Below are positions 41,571 to 50,326 of a stretch of DNA of 64,000 nucleotides, piece by piece. Each line of letters opens with the position of its first letter. Position 1 is the first letter of the stretch. Under the pieces are notes generated by a model. It was not told the origin of the DNA. It worked only from the letters and a program-made list of their open reading frames with translations, and ran no database searches. The DNA is from MWEI01 sp964600235 (GTDB taxonomy: Bacteria; Desulfobacterota; Desulfomonilia; UBA1062), in NCBI GenBank assembly GCA_964600235.1, contig CAZRIV010000002.1, positions 124,001-188,000 of the forward strand, read 5' to 3'. The translations under genes and the position numbers were made by a program.

Positions 41571-41906
41571 ATGAAGAGCATAAAATATATAGCGGCACTG
41601 GCGGTTTTAATCGTGGGGATCGGGTTCAGTGCATATGCCAGCGATGCCGGCATCAGCGACAATACCAGCGGTGCGCTCAACATCAACACTGCAACCGCCC
41701 AGGAGCTGAGCATGCTGCCGTTCGTTGACAGGGAAACTGCCAGGAACATCGTGATCTTCAGGGATTCGAATGGACCCTTCAGTTCCATCGATGATCTCAA
41801 GAAGGTCAAGGGGATCTCCCGCCACTTATTGAATGACCTGAGAGGCCACCTGAAAGTGGAAGGATCATCCAACTTCGACCCCTATGGGGCTGTCTACGGA
41901 CAATGA
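41571..41906 (+). CDS. ComEA-like helix-hairpin-helix DNA-binding protein
   Basis: 111-residue exported protein. A signal peptide (residues 1-23, ending AYAS) is followed by LNINTATAQELSMLPFVDRETARNIVIF and FSSIDDLKKVKGIS, the two helix-hairpin-helix units of ComEA. Such proteins bind DNA in the periplasm during natural uptake; in many bacteria that lack competence similar short proteins occur without known role. The ATG at 41571 has AAGGAG upstream. No other com gene is nearby. A terminator-like hairpin follows at 42031. Confidence 0.85.
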   Translation: MKSIKYIAALAVLIVGIGFSAYASDAGISDNTSGALNINTATAQELSMLPFVDRETARNIVIFRDSNGPFSSIDDLKKVKGISRHLLNDLRGHLKVEGSSNFDPYGAVYGQ

Positions 41907-42030
41907 CTCCAGAAAGAGCAGTCACCAGAGGGCGTGAAAGGTGGGTTGCCATCATAACCAAGTGAGCCCGGACGGACACGGGGCAGGAAAGGGAGGATAA
42001 AAAAATCACAGACGGAAGCCGGAATACCTG

Positions 42031-42070
42031 AAAGGGCACGGGAATACAAAACAATTCCGTGCCCTTTCTT
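42031..42070 (+). terminator. Terminator downstream of comEA-like gene
   Basis: AAAGGGCACGG (42031-42041) pairs with CCGTGCCCTTT (42057-42067), extended inside by AAT/ATT past one bulged G, and is followed by CTTTATG. It lies 124 nt after the stop. Between them (41907-42030) I see nothing recognisable. Confidence 0.8.
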
Positions 42071-42165
42071 TATGAATGGCACATTGCTCTGAAGCTTACC
42101 TGGACTTATGCATGATTTGAACTTCGCTGATCGTTGCGCCCCTTATCTGACCCATTGACCTGAGG

Positions 42166-42181
42166 CTTACTAACTAGTAAG
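42166..42181. promoter_or_regulatory. TetR operator candidate
   Basis: CTTACTAACTAGTAAG, a 16 bp near-perfect palindrome with arms CTTACT/AGTAAG, ends 17 nt before the tetR start. Its shape and place are typical of TetR self-repression sites. Confidence 0.6.
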
Positions 42182-42198
42182 TAATTAATGGGGATACC

Positions 42199-42771
42199 AT
42201 GGGCAGGCACGGAGATACGAAAAAAAGGATCATTGACCTTGGAGAAAGGCTTCTCCTGGGCCAGGGATTCAACGGCTTCAGCTATGCCGACATCGCAGCG
42301 GCTCTGGGGATGAAGAATGCCGCCGTCCATTACCATTTCCCCAGCAAGTGCGACCTGGGTCTGGCTGTCATTCAGCGCTCCAGGCAGCGGTTCACCAGGT
42401 GGGCAGCCAGCGGGAAAACCGGGGAAATGGCTGACCGTGAAAGGCTCGAGAGCTTCTTCGGGATCTACCGCCACTATCTGACCAGGAGTAGATCCGTGTG
42501 TTTGAGCGGCGCCCTGGAAACGGATTTCACCACGCTGCCGCCGCCCATGCAGGCCGAGGCCAGAGGGCTGGTGAAAGACCTGCTGACCTGGCTGGAGACC
42601 TTCCTGGAAGAGGCGTTGCAGAGGGGATCGTTCTCGTTTCCGGGGTCACCCAGGGACCAGGCCGTGGTCGTGCTCGCGGTCATGCAGGGAGCACTGCAGA
42701 TGACCCGGGTCATGGACCCCGGGGTATTCGATTCCGCAATAAGTCAGATACGGCGCCTGCTCGGGGCATAG
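42199..42771 (+). CDS. TetR family transcriptional regulator
   Basis: 190-residue regulator with N-terminal helix-turn-helix (RIIDLGERLLLGQGFNGFSYA, then ALGMKNAAVHYHFPSKCDLG). The C-terminal domain resembles those of regulators for reactive electrophiles or fatty-acid genes, but the ligand is not predictable. A palindromic site precedes it. The next gene, a small membrane protein 97 nt downstream on the same strand, may be its target. Confidence 0.92.
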   Translation: MGRHGDTKKRIIDLGERLLLGQGFNGFSYADIAAALGMKNAAVHYHFPSKCDLGLAVIQRSRQRFTRWAASGKTGEMADRERLESFFGIYRHYLTRSRSVCLSGALETDFTTLPPPMQAEARGLVKDLLTWLETFLEEALQRGSFSFPGSPRDQAVVVLAVMQGALQMTRVMDPGVFDSAISQIRRLLGA

Positions 42772-42868
42772 GTATCATTCGGCAGCCTGCGGGCATTCGA
42801 AGTTCCAGGGGTGCCGTAATGGCCCTCGAATAACTGCAGCACGATCTTCGTGAAAGGAGGAGGTATTC

Positions 42869-43372
42869 ATGGCCAAGGTCTTTTCCAGGGAGGGCATCCT
42901 GTTCGGGTTTCTGCTGGTGGCGTTCATCATCGTCTTCGAGATCATCCTCGCCCGCATGGGATTGCCCGCATGGCCCGCATTCATGGTCATGATCTTCTTC
43001 TTCGTGGTCCACGAGGAGGTGAGCCTCGCCCCCAACATCCTCATCGGCGGCCTGGCCGGCATAGTCTGCGTCATCCTCTGCCGGGAGTTCATACATCTTT
43101 TTGAGCCTTACATGGGTGAGGAGGCCGCGAAGCTCACCTTCATAGGCCTTTTTGTGTATGCCATCGTGCTTCTCAAGGACGCCATCCCCTACGTGTTCAA
43201 CAGCTACGCCTTCATGTTCTTTCTCGTCTCCGCCATTGCCTCCAAGGAGCCCGGCCAGAGTCCCTACGTGTGGATGGGGGTCGAGATGGTCGTGGGCATC
43301 ATCTTCATCGCAGGGATCCTGGGCATCAACAGGGTCGTTGCCGCCGTACTCAAGGGGGAAGGCAAGGGGTAA
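42869..43372 (+). CDS. Five-helix inner-membrane protein of unknown function
   Basis: 167-residue protein with about five hydrophobic segments: FGFLLVAFIIVFEIILA, WPAFMVMIFFFVVHEEVS, ILIGGLAGIVCVILCREF, LTFIGLFVYAIVLLKDA, YAFMFFLVSAIA and VEMVVGIIFIAGILGI (some short). Conserved-looking acidic pair HEE (residues near 49-51) lies at the end of the second helix. Length and topology recall small DUF1097-like proteins but I cannot confirm it. Good ribosome site AAAGGAGG. Probably in the TetR unit. Confidence 0.72.
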   Translation: MAKVFSREGILFGFLLVAFIIVFEIILARMGLPAWPAFMVMIFFFVVHEEVSLAPNILIGGLAGIVCVILCREFIHLFEPYMGEEAAKLTFIGLFVYAIVLLKDAIPYVFNSYAFMFFLVSAIASKEPGQSPYVWMGVEMVVGIIFIAGILGINRVVAAVLKGEGKG

Positions 43373-43619
43373 GAGAGCTGTTATGGCCCGGCCTTGAAAC
43401 TGTGCATACGGCATCCCCCGTGGTTTCAGCTTGTCCTGATGCCTGCACCAGGCGGGGGTGTCCTTGAAAAGAAAAACCGCGGCCTTATACATATACTTGG
43501 GAGACAGCGGTGGTGGTGCGGCAGGCAGATTGTTCGTGTAAGCCCCTGTCTGTCCGGAACCGCTTTTTTCTTTCAGACGGCACCGGCCTGAACGGGCCGC
43601 GTATGCACGGGAGAGCGCA

Positions 43620-44156
43620 ATGACCTATGATGAGTTGAAGACCCGCCTCAAAGGGGTAACCGTAGAATCCCTCCAGGACAGGGAAGTCACCGTCGAGTCA
43701 CTGTGGGCACTCAGGCGTGTCGTGCTTGTCTTCCTGAGGCATTTCGGCTGAATGTTCGCACGGCAGCAGGCTGCTGCCCTCATGGAAATCAAGGAGAGAC
43801 TGGACAAGACAGGGGTTGCCCTGGTTGCCATCGGGAGCGGGAGCACGGGCGGTGCGAGGCATTTTGCGGAAAAACTCCAATTCAAAGGCGAGATGTATGT
43901 AAACCCGGATCTCAGGGCGTACAGGGCCTTCGGACTCGAGCGCGGCATCTGGCGGACACTCGGCCCCGCATCATTGATCCGCGGCATCCAGACCATGGGA
44001 AAGGGGTTCCGCCAGGGCCGCACGGACGGCGACCTCTGGCAGCAGGGCGGTGTCTTCGTCATGGGCCCGGGGGAGAAGATGCTCTTCCAGCACCGCAACA
44101 AGTCGGCCGGGGACCACGCTGACCTGGATGCAGTGCTTGCGGCGGCCTCTGGTTGA
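43620..44156 (+). CDS. PRXL2/AhpC-TSA-family thioredoxin-fold selenoprotein (in-frame TGA at codon 44)
   Basis: A single frame of 178 residues runs from ATG 43620 (GGAGAG upstream) to the stop at 44156 if TGA 43749-43751 is read as selenocysteine. Before it stands VVLVFLRHFG, exactly the strand that in peroxiredoxin-like PRXL2 proteins leads into the active-site C-x-x-C; the TGA takes the place of the first Cys, and the second is Ala47 (UMFA). After it the family pattern continues: RQQAAALMEIKERLD, YVNPDLRAYRAFGLERG, GDLWQQGGVFVMG and FQHRNKSAGDHADLDAVL. A hairpin 10 nt after the TGA fits a bacterial SECIS. If the TGA were a stop, the second part would need to start at the ATG directly after it, without a ribosome site. 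Likely a peroxide- or thiol-dependent reductase. Confidence 0.85.
43762..43778 (+). promoter_or_regulatory. SECIS-like hairpin for selenocysteine insertion
   Basis: GGCAGCA (43762-43768) pairs perfectly with TGCTGCC (43772-43778) around the loop GGC. The first loop base is G and lies 17 nt after the TGA, inside the 16-37 nt window known for bacterial SECIS elements, which need a G among the first loop bases. It is within the coding region, as usual in bacteria. Confidence 0.7.
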
Positions 44157-44191
44157 ACCTGGATCTTTGGTTTGTTGGGGTTTCAGCTTGA

Positions 44192-44376
44192 TCCGTTCAG
44201 AGCAGTGATCTCACCGCCTCCGATGAATGCCTGTTATGCCGGCTGCTTGCGGCGGTGAGATCACTGCTCTGAACGGACTTATGAAAAACAATCTTACCTG
44301 GCACGAACCATATGCCAACGCACTCCTGGAGTGTATGAATATGTACACTTCCAAGCGCACAATCTCGGGTTGAACA
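44192..44376 (+). repeat. Dispersed intergenic repeat, copy D, with 27 bp hairpin
   Basis: Arms 44192-44218 and 44251-44277 (27 bp, perfect, outer bases TCCGTTCAGAGCAGTG) enclose a loop nearly identical to that of copy C. The tail 44278-44376 matches copy C closely and copies A and B more loosely. It fills most of the gene-free stretch 44157-44483, which holds nothing else that I can see. Confidence 0.85.
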
Positions 44377-44483
44377 GGGGATCGACCCCGATGCCGGGCC
44401 GGGTTCAAGGGATCCCGGCAGACAGCGTCCAGGAAGATGTTCCGTTTCCTGACCGGGTCATGAGACGGCGGACCCTCGTGCCC

Positions 44484-45710
44484 CTAACCCTGCTCCTTGC
44501 GCTTCTTGAGGTTAAGCGCCGCCTTCAGGCCCTTTTCCCTGATCACCTTGAACTTGAGCCCGGTCTCGGTAAGCTTGAAGAACCGCCTGCCATATTTCTT
44601 CAGGAGCCTCTCGTCGATCTCGAAGCCGAGGCCCGGCCTGGTAAAGGGCTGGAGCATGCCGTCCTTGTCCGGGATAATGGGGTCGATGATCCCCTCCCGG
44701 AACTCCGGGACCCATGAGGGCTCTTCGAGCGGGTATTCCAGAGGGAGCGTGTTGTCCCTGTCCGCGAGCACCATGTTCCAGTTCACGTAGAAACCGATGC
44801 CGTTGGTCCAGGTGTGGGGGCTGAACAGGCGGTCTTTCAGCCTGCATGTGTCAATCACCTTCTTCACCTGGGCAATGCCTCCGGCAAAGGTGGCATCTGG
44901 CTGGTACACGTCAAAGCAGTCCTTCTCGAACATGATCTTGATCTCATCCCAGCCGTAGTTCAGTTCGGCCCCCGAGATCTTCACCCTCGCCATCTTCCTG
45001 AGTGCGGCATTGCCGTCGTAGTCGTGCGAATCCAGAGGCTCTTCGAGCCATTCAATCCCGCAGTCGGCGCATGCGTCCACGAAGCTCCTGGCGCGCGCCA
45101 GGTCCCATGCCGGGATCTTGTCCACAATGGTGACAAGCCAGCCCTGGTTCGCATCCACCCCGAGCTTCATGGTGCCTTTGAGCCCCTTGCTCACCACCTC
45201 GATATGCCGGATGTCATCGTGGAGGCTTACGTTTTTCACCCTGAGCTTGGCGGTCTTGAACCCGCGCTCCTTCATGGCCAGGAGTTCGTCGACCCGCCTG
45301 TCGGGGTCGTGCATCTCGCCGGTGGAAACATAGACGTCGATGGGCCTGGCCCTGCCTCCCAGGAGTTCATACACCGGTTTGCCCATGCTCTTGCCCATGA
45401 TGTCCCAGCAGGCGGGCTCGATCCAGAAGTTTCTCCACCCGAGGAAACCGGCCTGCTTGAGCAGTCCCTGGACGCGGTCGATGTCGGTTGGATCCGCGCC
45501 GATGAGGTAGCTGCCGATGAGGTCGCCCAGGCCCTCGCGTTCCCGGCCCATGGCAGCTCCGGCCGAATAGCCGGTGATGCCGTCGTCCGTGGTCAACCTG
45601 ACCAGGGTAAAGCGGTTGTGGGTCTGCGGATAGCCCGGGATCCACGTGGGCCAGAAGGTCTCTTTGAGCGGAATGGAAACATGGAACAGTTCTATGGCCT
45701 TTATCTTCAT
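44484..45710 (-). CDS. Enolase-superfamily enzyme (mandelate racemase/muconate lactonizing type)
   Basis: 408-residue sugar-acid or hydroxy-acid dehydratase or racemase. The capping domain (residues 1-110) is followed by the barrel with the K-x-R/K motif (Lys155, Arg157 in AKLRVKN), metal ligands Asp186 (GVDANQGW), Glu223 (WLEEPL) and Glu249 (SGAELNY), and His299 (SPHTWTNG) as the second base. The ATG at 45710 has a very G-rich ribosome site (AAGGGGGGG). The frame is open upstream but not family-like. No transporter or sugar genes are adjacent, so the substrate is unknown. Confidence 0.9.
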   Translation of the reverse strand: MKIKAIELFHVSIPLKETFWPTWIPGYPQTHNRFTLVRLTTDDGITGYSAGAAMGREREGLGDLIGSYLIGADPTDIDRVQGLLKQAGFLGWRNFWIEPACWDIMGKSMGKPVYELLGGRARPIDVYVSTGEMHDPDRRVDELLAMKERGFKTAKLRVKNVSLHDDIRHIEVVSKGLKGTMKLGVDANQGWLVTIVDKIPAWDLARARSFVDACADCGIEWLEEPLDSHDYDGNAALRKMARVKISGAELNYGWDEIKIMFEKDCFDVYQPDATFAGGIAQVKKVIDTCRLKDRLFSPHTWTNGIGFYVNWNMVLADRDNTLPLEYPLEEPSWVPEFREGIIDPIIPDKDGMLQPFTRPGLGFEIDERLLKKYGRRFFKLTETGLKFKVIREKGLKAALNLKKRKEQG

Positions 45711-46078
45711 GACGCCCCCCCTTGAATAGAGTCTTGTCCATGAGGAAAGATAGTGCGTTCGTGGCTGTTTCGAATTGTAGTCCTTTGTTGTGCTCTGCGC
45801 AAGAACCCAGACATCCGGAAGTCTTGCTTGCCTTTGTTCACAGATCACCTCAGGTGCATGACCCCGGTGCCGTTTTAAAGCAAGTTCAGATTCGTATTCT
45901 TTCACATGCCTTTCCGGACGAAAAGGGTACTAATAGTATAATGGTCCGGCATCTGTAAGGAAAGAGAGGATACAGCTTCCCTTAGATAAAAGCTGCAACC
46001 GCAGGGAGGCACGCACGCGTTACTTCCGTCTGGCTCGTGAATTGCTAGGTGTGTTATGTGGAAAGGGTGAAAGGTGTC
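45711..46078. other. Gene-free region between divergent genes
   Basis: It holds a perfect -10 hexamer TATAAT at 45937-45942 without a matching -35 box, pointing toward the FG-GAP lipoprotein gene. Nothing else is recognisable. Confidence 0.4.
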
Positions 46079-47656
46079 ATGAAGAGGCTGATCTTTTTTA
46101 TTCTGGCTGCAGCGGCTTTATGCGGGTGCACAGAGGGAGGATCTTCCGGCAGTGGAAACGGCGGCACAGGGCCGGGAACGGACACGGGCACGGTCAGCTC
46201 CGACGTATCGGCCCCCACGCTCAGGCAGACTCTCCCTGCAAGCTGGGATGAGAACTGGTTCGGTTCTGCCGCTGTCTTTGACCTCGACCGGGACGGCGGC
46301 ATGGAGATCATCGCGGGCAGGCACAGCGTGCTCTATGTCTGGAGCAGTGCAGGGACGCTTGCCTGGAGAGCCCCGGTGGGAGAAAACGCTGCATCGGCCA
46401 ACGACCACGGCAGTTTCCGGCAGTACGCCGCTCCTGTGGTGGGCGACCTGGACGCAGACGGGTACGGAGAGATCGCAGTAGCCTACAGCAACAAGGTGGC
46501 CCTCTACGATCGTAATGGTCGGCTCGTGCCCGGGTGGCCGAAAGAGTTTCCCGGCACCTCAGGCGAGATTAGGTCCATAGCGGCGGATGACCTTGACCGT
46601 GACGGCATGATGGAGATCCTGGCCGTCAAGACGGGCGATGGGCCGGTGACCATGGTATGGCGCATCGACGGCAGCACCTTTCCGGGCTGGCCTCAGGTGG
46701 TAGGCTGCCCCGAGTGCAACGAATACGGGGGGTATAACCAGAACATAGGTTCGGCCGATCTCGATGGCGACGGAACCCCCGAGGTCGTGAGCACCTACGA
46801 CTGCTGTTCCATAGGCGTCATGCATGCAGACGGTTCTCCTTTCGCCGCCGACCCCATGTTCGAAGGCCCGTACGCGAGCAGTGTGCCCATGTTCCATGAT
46901 ATCGGGCTCGCCCTGCAGGGCTGGGGGGCCGACGGAAACGACCGGGACGAGTTTACGGATTCGCCGCCCGTGTTCGGCGACCTCGATGGCGACGGCCTGC
47001 CCGAGATCATCCTCTATGCGGACCATGAAAAGGCAGGTGAGTACGTGAACAGGGGCAACTCGCTGTGGGCGTTGAACCCCGACATGACCCGGGTGCATGG
47101 ATTCGAAGTCCCCATCTGCTCCGGTATGCCCCTGTACACCGGCTACGAAGACAACATCGTGCAGGTTGCCCCGGCGCCCGCCCTGGGCCGGATTGCGGAT
47201 GACAGCCGGCCCGGGATCGTGGTCCCGTCCTATGACGGTTTGATGCGCTGCTTCTCACCTGATGGCACCACCCTGTGGTCTTATCGCTTCGATTCGGCCG
47301 GCGCTCCCTTCACCGGTGCATCCGGGGCGGTTATCGGCGACCTGAACCACGATGGCACGCCCGAGATTGTCTTTACCACGTATTCCACGGCCACAGATGT
47401 ATCCAGCCTGATCATCCTCAATGCCGCAGGCCAGGCCCTGCATGTCATTCCCCTCCAGGGCAGGGGGAGCATGAGCCCGCCGACCCTGGCAGATGTGGAT
47501 GGCGATGGAACCATCGAGATCGTCATTTCGCTGAAAGATACCCTGGGTTCGGGACAGGGCGGCGTACAGATCTGGGATGTGCCTTCAGCCCGGTCAGGAC
47601 TCATGCCCTGGCCCACCGGCCGCGGCAACCTGCTGCGGAACGGCCGGGGAAGCTGA
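46079..47656 (+). CDS. FG-GAP/VCBS repeat lipoprotein (seven calcium-type repeats)
   Basis: 525-residue predicted lipoprotein. From the ATG at 46079 the signal peptide ends in the lipobox ALCGC, followed by a Gly/Ser linker. Seven D-x-D-x-D-G units are spaced through the protein (DLDRDGGMEII, DLDADGYGEIA, DLDRDGMMEIL, DLDGDGTPEVV, DLDGDGLPEII, DLNHDGTPEIV, DVDGDGTIEIV), as in seven-bladed FG-GAP propellers with calcium loops. It is probably outside the cytoplasm, in adhesion or polymer binding. A decayed tail of a paralog is at 54371-54478. Convergent with the sensor gene. Confidence 0.88.
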   Translation: MKRLIFFILAAAALCGCTEGGSSGSGNGGTGPGTDTGTVSSDVSAPTLRQTLPASWDENWFGSAAVFDLDRDGGMEIIAGRHSVLYVWSSAGTLAWRAPVGENAASANDHGSFRQYAAPVVGDLDADGYGEIAVAYSNKVALYDRNGRLVPGWPKEFPGTSGEIRSIAADDLDRDGMMEILAVKTGDGPVTMVWRIDGSTFPGWPQVVGCPECNEYGGYNQNIGSADLDGDGTPEVVSTYDCCSIGVMHADGSPFAADPMFEGPYASSVPMFHDIGLALQGWGADGNDRDEFTDSPPVFGDLDGDGLPEIILYADHEKAGEYVNRGNSLWALNPDMTRVHGFEVPICSGMPLYTGYEDNIVQVAPAPALGRIADDSRPGIVVPSYDGLMRCFSPDGTTLWSYRFDSAGAPFTGASGAVIGDLNHDGTPEIVFTTYSTATDVSSLIILNAAGQALHVIPLQGRGSMSPPTLADVDGDGTIEIVISLKDTLGSGQGGVQIWDVPSARSGLMPWPTGRGNLLRNGRGS

Positions 47657-47700
47657 GGCTGCAGGGGGATTATCCGGAAGGTTTTATCCGGCTGCAGACG

Positions 47701-48903
47701 TCAGTCCTTGTCAGGGTCTTTCCCTACGGATTTCATCTCCTGATACCAGTCCTGGTCACCGTAGATCTTCTCCGAGCAGTCCGGGCAGAGGCTGTGGCTG
47801 AACTGGGCATGGGAGTGTTTTTCCACGTAGGACTCCACCTTCTCCCAGTAGCCGGAATCGTTCCTGATCTTGTGGCAGGAAGAGCAGATGGGCAGCAACC
47901 CGGTTAAAGTCTTCACCTCGTCAAGGGCCTTCCTAAGGCTTTCATTGGCCATGGAAAGCTCGTCAGCCCGCCTGGCCAGGGCCGCCTGGTCGCGGAACCT
48001 CCCATAACCGTACATGGCAAAGGCCAGGAGCATGAGAACAAGGATAATGATCCACTGGTTTCTGAAATCCTCGGTAATGGCCAGGACCTCTTCCTGGGGT
48101 GTGGAGACTGCCAGGCCCCACCGGGTCGTACCCAGTTCTATCGGGTAATAGACCGTGTTGATCAACCGGCCCTGATACGTGTATTTCGCCGTGCCGCTCC
48201 GGCCAGCCTGCATTTTTGCGCTCAGGGCCAGCACCTCGGGGGAATCCCTGAAGACCTCGGAGGCAATCCGGCCCACATATGACTCGTCAGGGTGATAGAG
48301 CAGGGTGCCGTCTCTTCCCACGAGCCAGGCGTGGCCGGTTTTACCGATCTTCACGGTGGAAAGGTATTTTCTGGTCATGACCTTGAAGGGCAGGAGGATG
48401 GACAGGCGCCCGTAAAAGGTCCCCTCATGCATTATCGGGACATGAACCGCCACTGCGGGGTATCCCTGGACGGCCACGAAGACGTCGCTGATGACCGGGG
48501 CGTTCGACCTGAAGATGTGCGGCAGGTTGTGCTTCTGATGCAGGACATTCTTCCCCAGCGCCTCGGGCACCACAGGGGCGGTATAGACGATATTGCCGTC
48601 CGCACTGATCCGGGTGACGGCCGAGATATCTTCACGGTGTCCCTCGAGATACTGGTCCATGAGGGTCCTGCCCTGGTCGTCCAGGTCCCTGATGTGCGGG
48701 TTGCCGGCCAGGGAGGACAGGAACTGCAGATCGTGATGGAAGACCGATTGTATGCTCAGGATGGCCTGCCGGGCATGGATTGTCTGCTGGGCATCGAGCT
48801 GCTGAATAGTCTTGTCTTCAACGGTACGATAGGTGGCATAGAGCAGGTACAGGCTCGCGATCAGCACCACGGCGGTAATGGCCAGGAAGACCTTGTTCTT
48901 CAT
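47701..48903 (-). CDS. Double-Cache membrane sensor with C-terminal four-Cys motif and no output domain
   Basis: 400-residue membrane protein. Helix 1 (residues 5-24) and helix 2 (about 282-302) flank a periplasmic double-Cache sensor domain (PVISDVFVAVQGYPAVAVHVPI, then VGRDGTLLYHPDESYVG). After a coiled coil (ADELSMANESLRKALDEV) comes LTGLLPICSSCHKIRND and SYVEKHSHAQFSHSLCPDC, a four-Cys motif (Cys340, 343, 373, 376) often found at the end of signalling proteins in this phylum. There is no kinase, HAMP, GGDEF or methyl-accepting region. It may report through the Cys module; CSSCH could also bind heme, though the cytoplasmic side argues for zinc. Confidence 0.78.
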   Translation of the reverse strand: MKNKVFLAITAVVLIASLYLLYATYRTVEDKTIQQLDAQQTIHARQAILSIQSVFHHDLQFLSSLAGNPHIRDLDDQGRTLMDQYLEGHREDISAVTRISADGNIVYTAPVVPEALGKNVLHQKHNLPHIFRSNAPVISDVFVAVQGYPAVAVHVPIMHEGTFYGRLSILLPFKVMTRKYLSTVKIGKTGHAWLVGRDGTLLYHPDESYVGRIASEVFRDSPEVLALSAKMQAGRSGTAKYTYQGRLINTVYYPIELGTTRWGLAVSTPQEEVLAITEDFRNQWIIILVLMLLAFAMYGYGRFRDQAALARRADELSMANESLRKALDEVKTLTGLLPICSSCHKIRNDSGYWEKVESYVEKHSHAQFSHSLCPDCSEKIYGDQDWYQEMKSVGKDPDKD

Positions 48904-49126
48904 GGAGTGTGCCCCTTTTCGAGACCTGATACATGGGATAATACGGGTGACATGTCCGTATTTCAAGGGTGAGGCCACAGCCGGTTGAACCGGATGGTTC
49001 TCCTTTTCAGCCTTATGCAATACAAAGGGGTGCTTCATGTTTAATTCTAAATATTTGTTGAGGTCTAGAGTGTTACGACTTATAATGCCAACGGAATTAA
49101 TTTAATTTTAATGTAGAGGGGTGTTC

Positions 49127-50209
49127 ATGTACGTCCATCTTTCAAGAACGTTATCCGTGGGGATTATTATCGTCACCTTGCTTTTTTCAGGGTGTGCTTT
49201 CTATCCCGTACCGCTGAATACCATGCGTAAAGACCTGGGACTCACCGGATACACCCCGCTGATGGCGGCATCCAGGCACGGTGATGACAGGCAGGTTGCA
49301 GAGGAGATAGGTAAAGGGTCAGATGTAAACGACAGGAATTATGATTACCTTCTGCTCATGACTCCTTTGCACTACGCGGCCCTTGGTGGCAAAATATCCC
49401 CGGATGAATATCGGTATATGGACAGGATCATTCCCTTAACCGGTGAAGACCGTGAGACCGCCATAAAGTACTTCGATGAGGGGCATGGAACGCAAGAGGC
49501 GTATGCAAAAATTTCAGAGAGGCTTCTGGCGGCCGGGGCGGATGCAAATGCAAAGAGCGATTGCCGTTCCACACCGTTACACTGTGCCGCTTTTGGAAAT
49601 ACCCCTGCAATAGCCGCAAGGCTAATCGAAGGCGGAGCGGATATTGAGGCCAAGACAGTCGATTCGTTGACCCCACTGCACTATGCCGCCCATGGTAATT
49701 CTCCCGGAACAGCCGAAGTTTTGATCAAGAAAGGGGCGGACCTGAACGCTGAAGTTGATGGCCTCAACGCATTGAGCATGGCCATGGACAAAGACAACCT
49801 CGATGTCTCTCGTGTGCTCATAGGAGCAGGCATTCAGATCAAAAAGCTCGATGCGAACCCCTATGCCTGCCTTCTAACGGCCAAGTCCTTCAAGGCCGCT
49901 GCCCTGTACCACGGTTCAAACGGCAACAAAGACAAGGCACGGGAGTGTTATCAGGCTGCAATCGAATATTTCGATATCGCATCCGGGAAATATGACACCG
50001 TGGCACTTTACAACACGGGTAAAATGGTGGGCATGCTGGCGGTGGGCGTTGTCACTGCAGGCAGTACATTGGGTTCATCGGCATCAGGTCAGTTTCTCGG
50101 CAATACAATCACCTCTGCGCGAAGCGATTACTCCTCCATCAGTGAATGCAACGAGAAGTCGGCATACTGCAAGAAGGAAAGCCAGGAATGCAGAAAAGCC
50201 CTGGAATAA
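49127..50209 (+). CDS. Ankyrin-repeat lipoprotein
   Basis: 360-residue predicted lipoprotein. The signal peptide ends in LLFSGC. Ankyrin units are seen as GYTPLMAASRHGDDRQVAEEI, MTPLHYAALGG, STPLHCAAFGNTPAIAARLIEGGADIEAK, LTPLHYAAHGNSPGTAEVLIKKGADLNAE and LNALSMAMDKDNLDVSRVLIGAG, with an insert after the second. The C-terminal part (ARECYQAAIEYFDIASGKYD) is TPR-like, then comes a small hydrophobic segment and a Cys-containing end. Periplasmic protein binding is likely. ATG 49127 follows AGAGGGG. The next lipoprotein gene lies 117 nt downstream. Confidence 0.82.
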   Translation: MYVHLSRTLSVGIIIVTLLFSGCAFYPVPLNTMRKDLGLTGYTPLMAASRHGDDRQVAEEIGKGSDVNDRNYDYLLLMTPLHYAALGGKISPDEYRYMDRIIPLTGEDRETAIKYFDEGHGTQEAYAKISERLLAAGADANAKSDCRSTPLHCAAFGNTPAIAARLIEGGADIEAKTVDSLTPLHYAAHGNSPGTAEVLIKKGADLNAEVDGLNALSMAMDKDNLDVSRVLIGAGIQIKKLDANPYACLLTAKSFKAAALYHGSNGNKDKARECYQAAIEYFDIASGKYDTVALYNTGKMVGMLAVGVVTAGSTLGSSASGQFLGNTITSARSDYSSISECNEKSAYCKKESQECRKALE

Positions 50210-50326
50210 AAGGGACATGGATATCTTCATTGTTACTAAGCGGGCAAGGGTGTCTATGAATGGCATATTAAGACTTTTGCATGGGTACTGTTTGAGATCA
50301 CTCATTATGAATCCGGGGGAAGTGTC

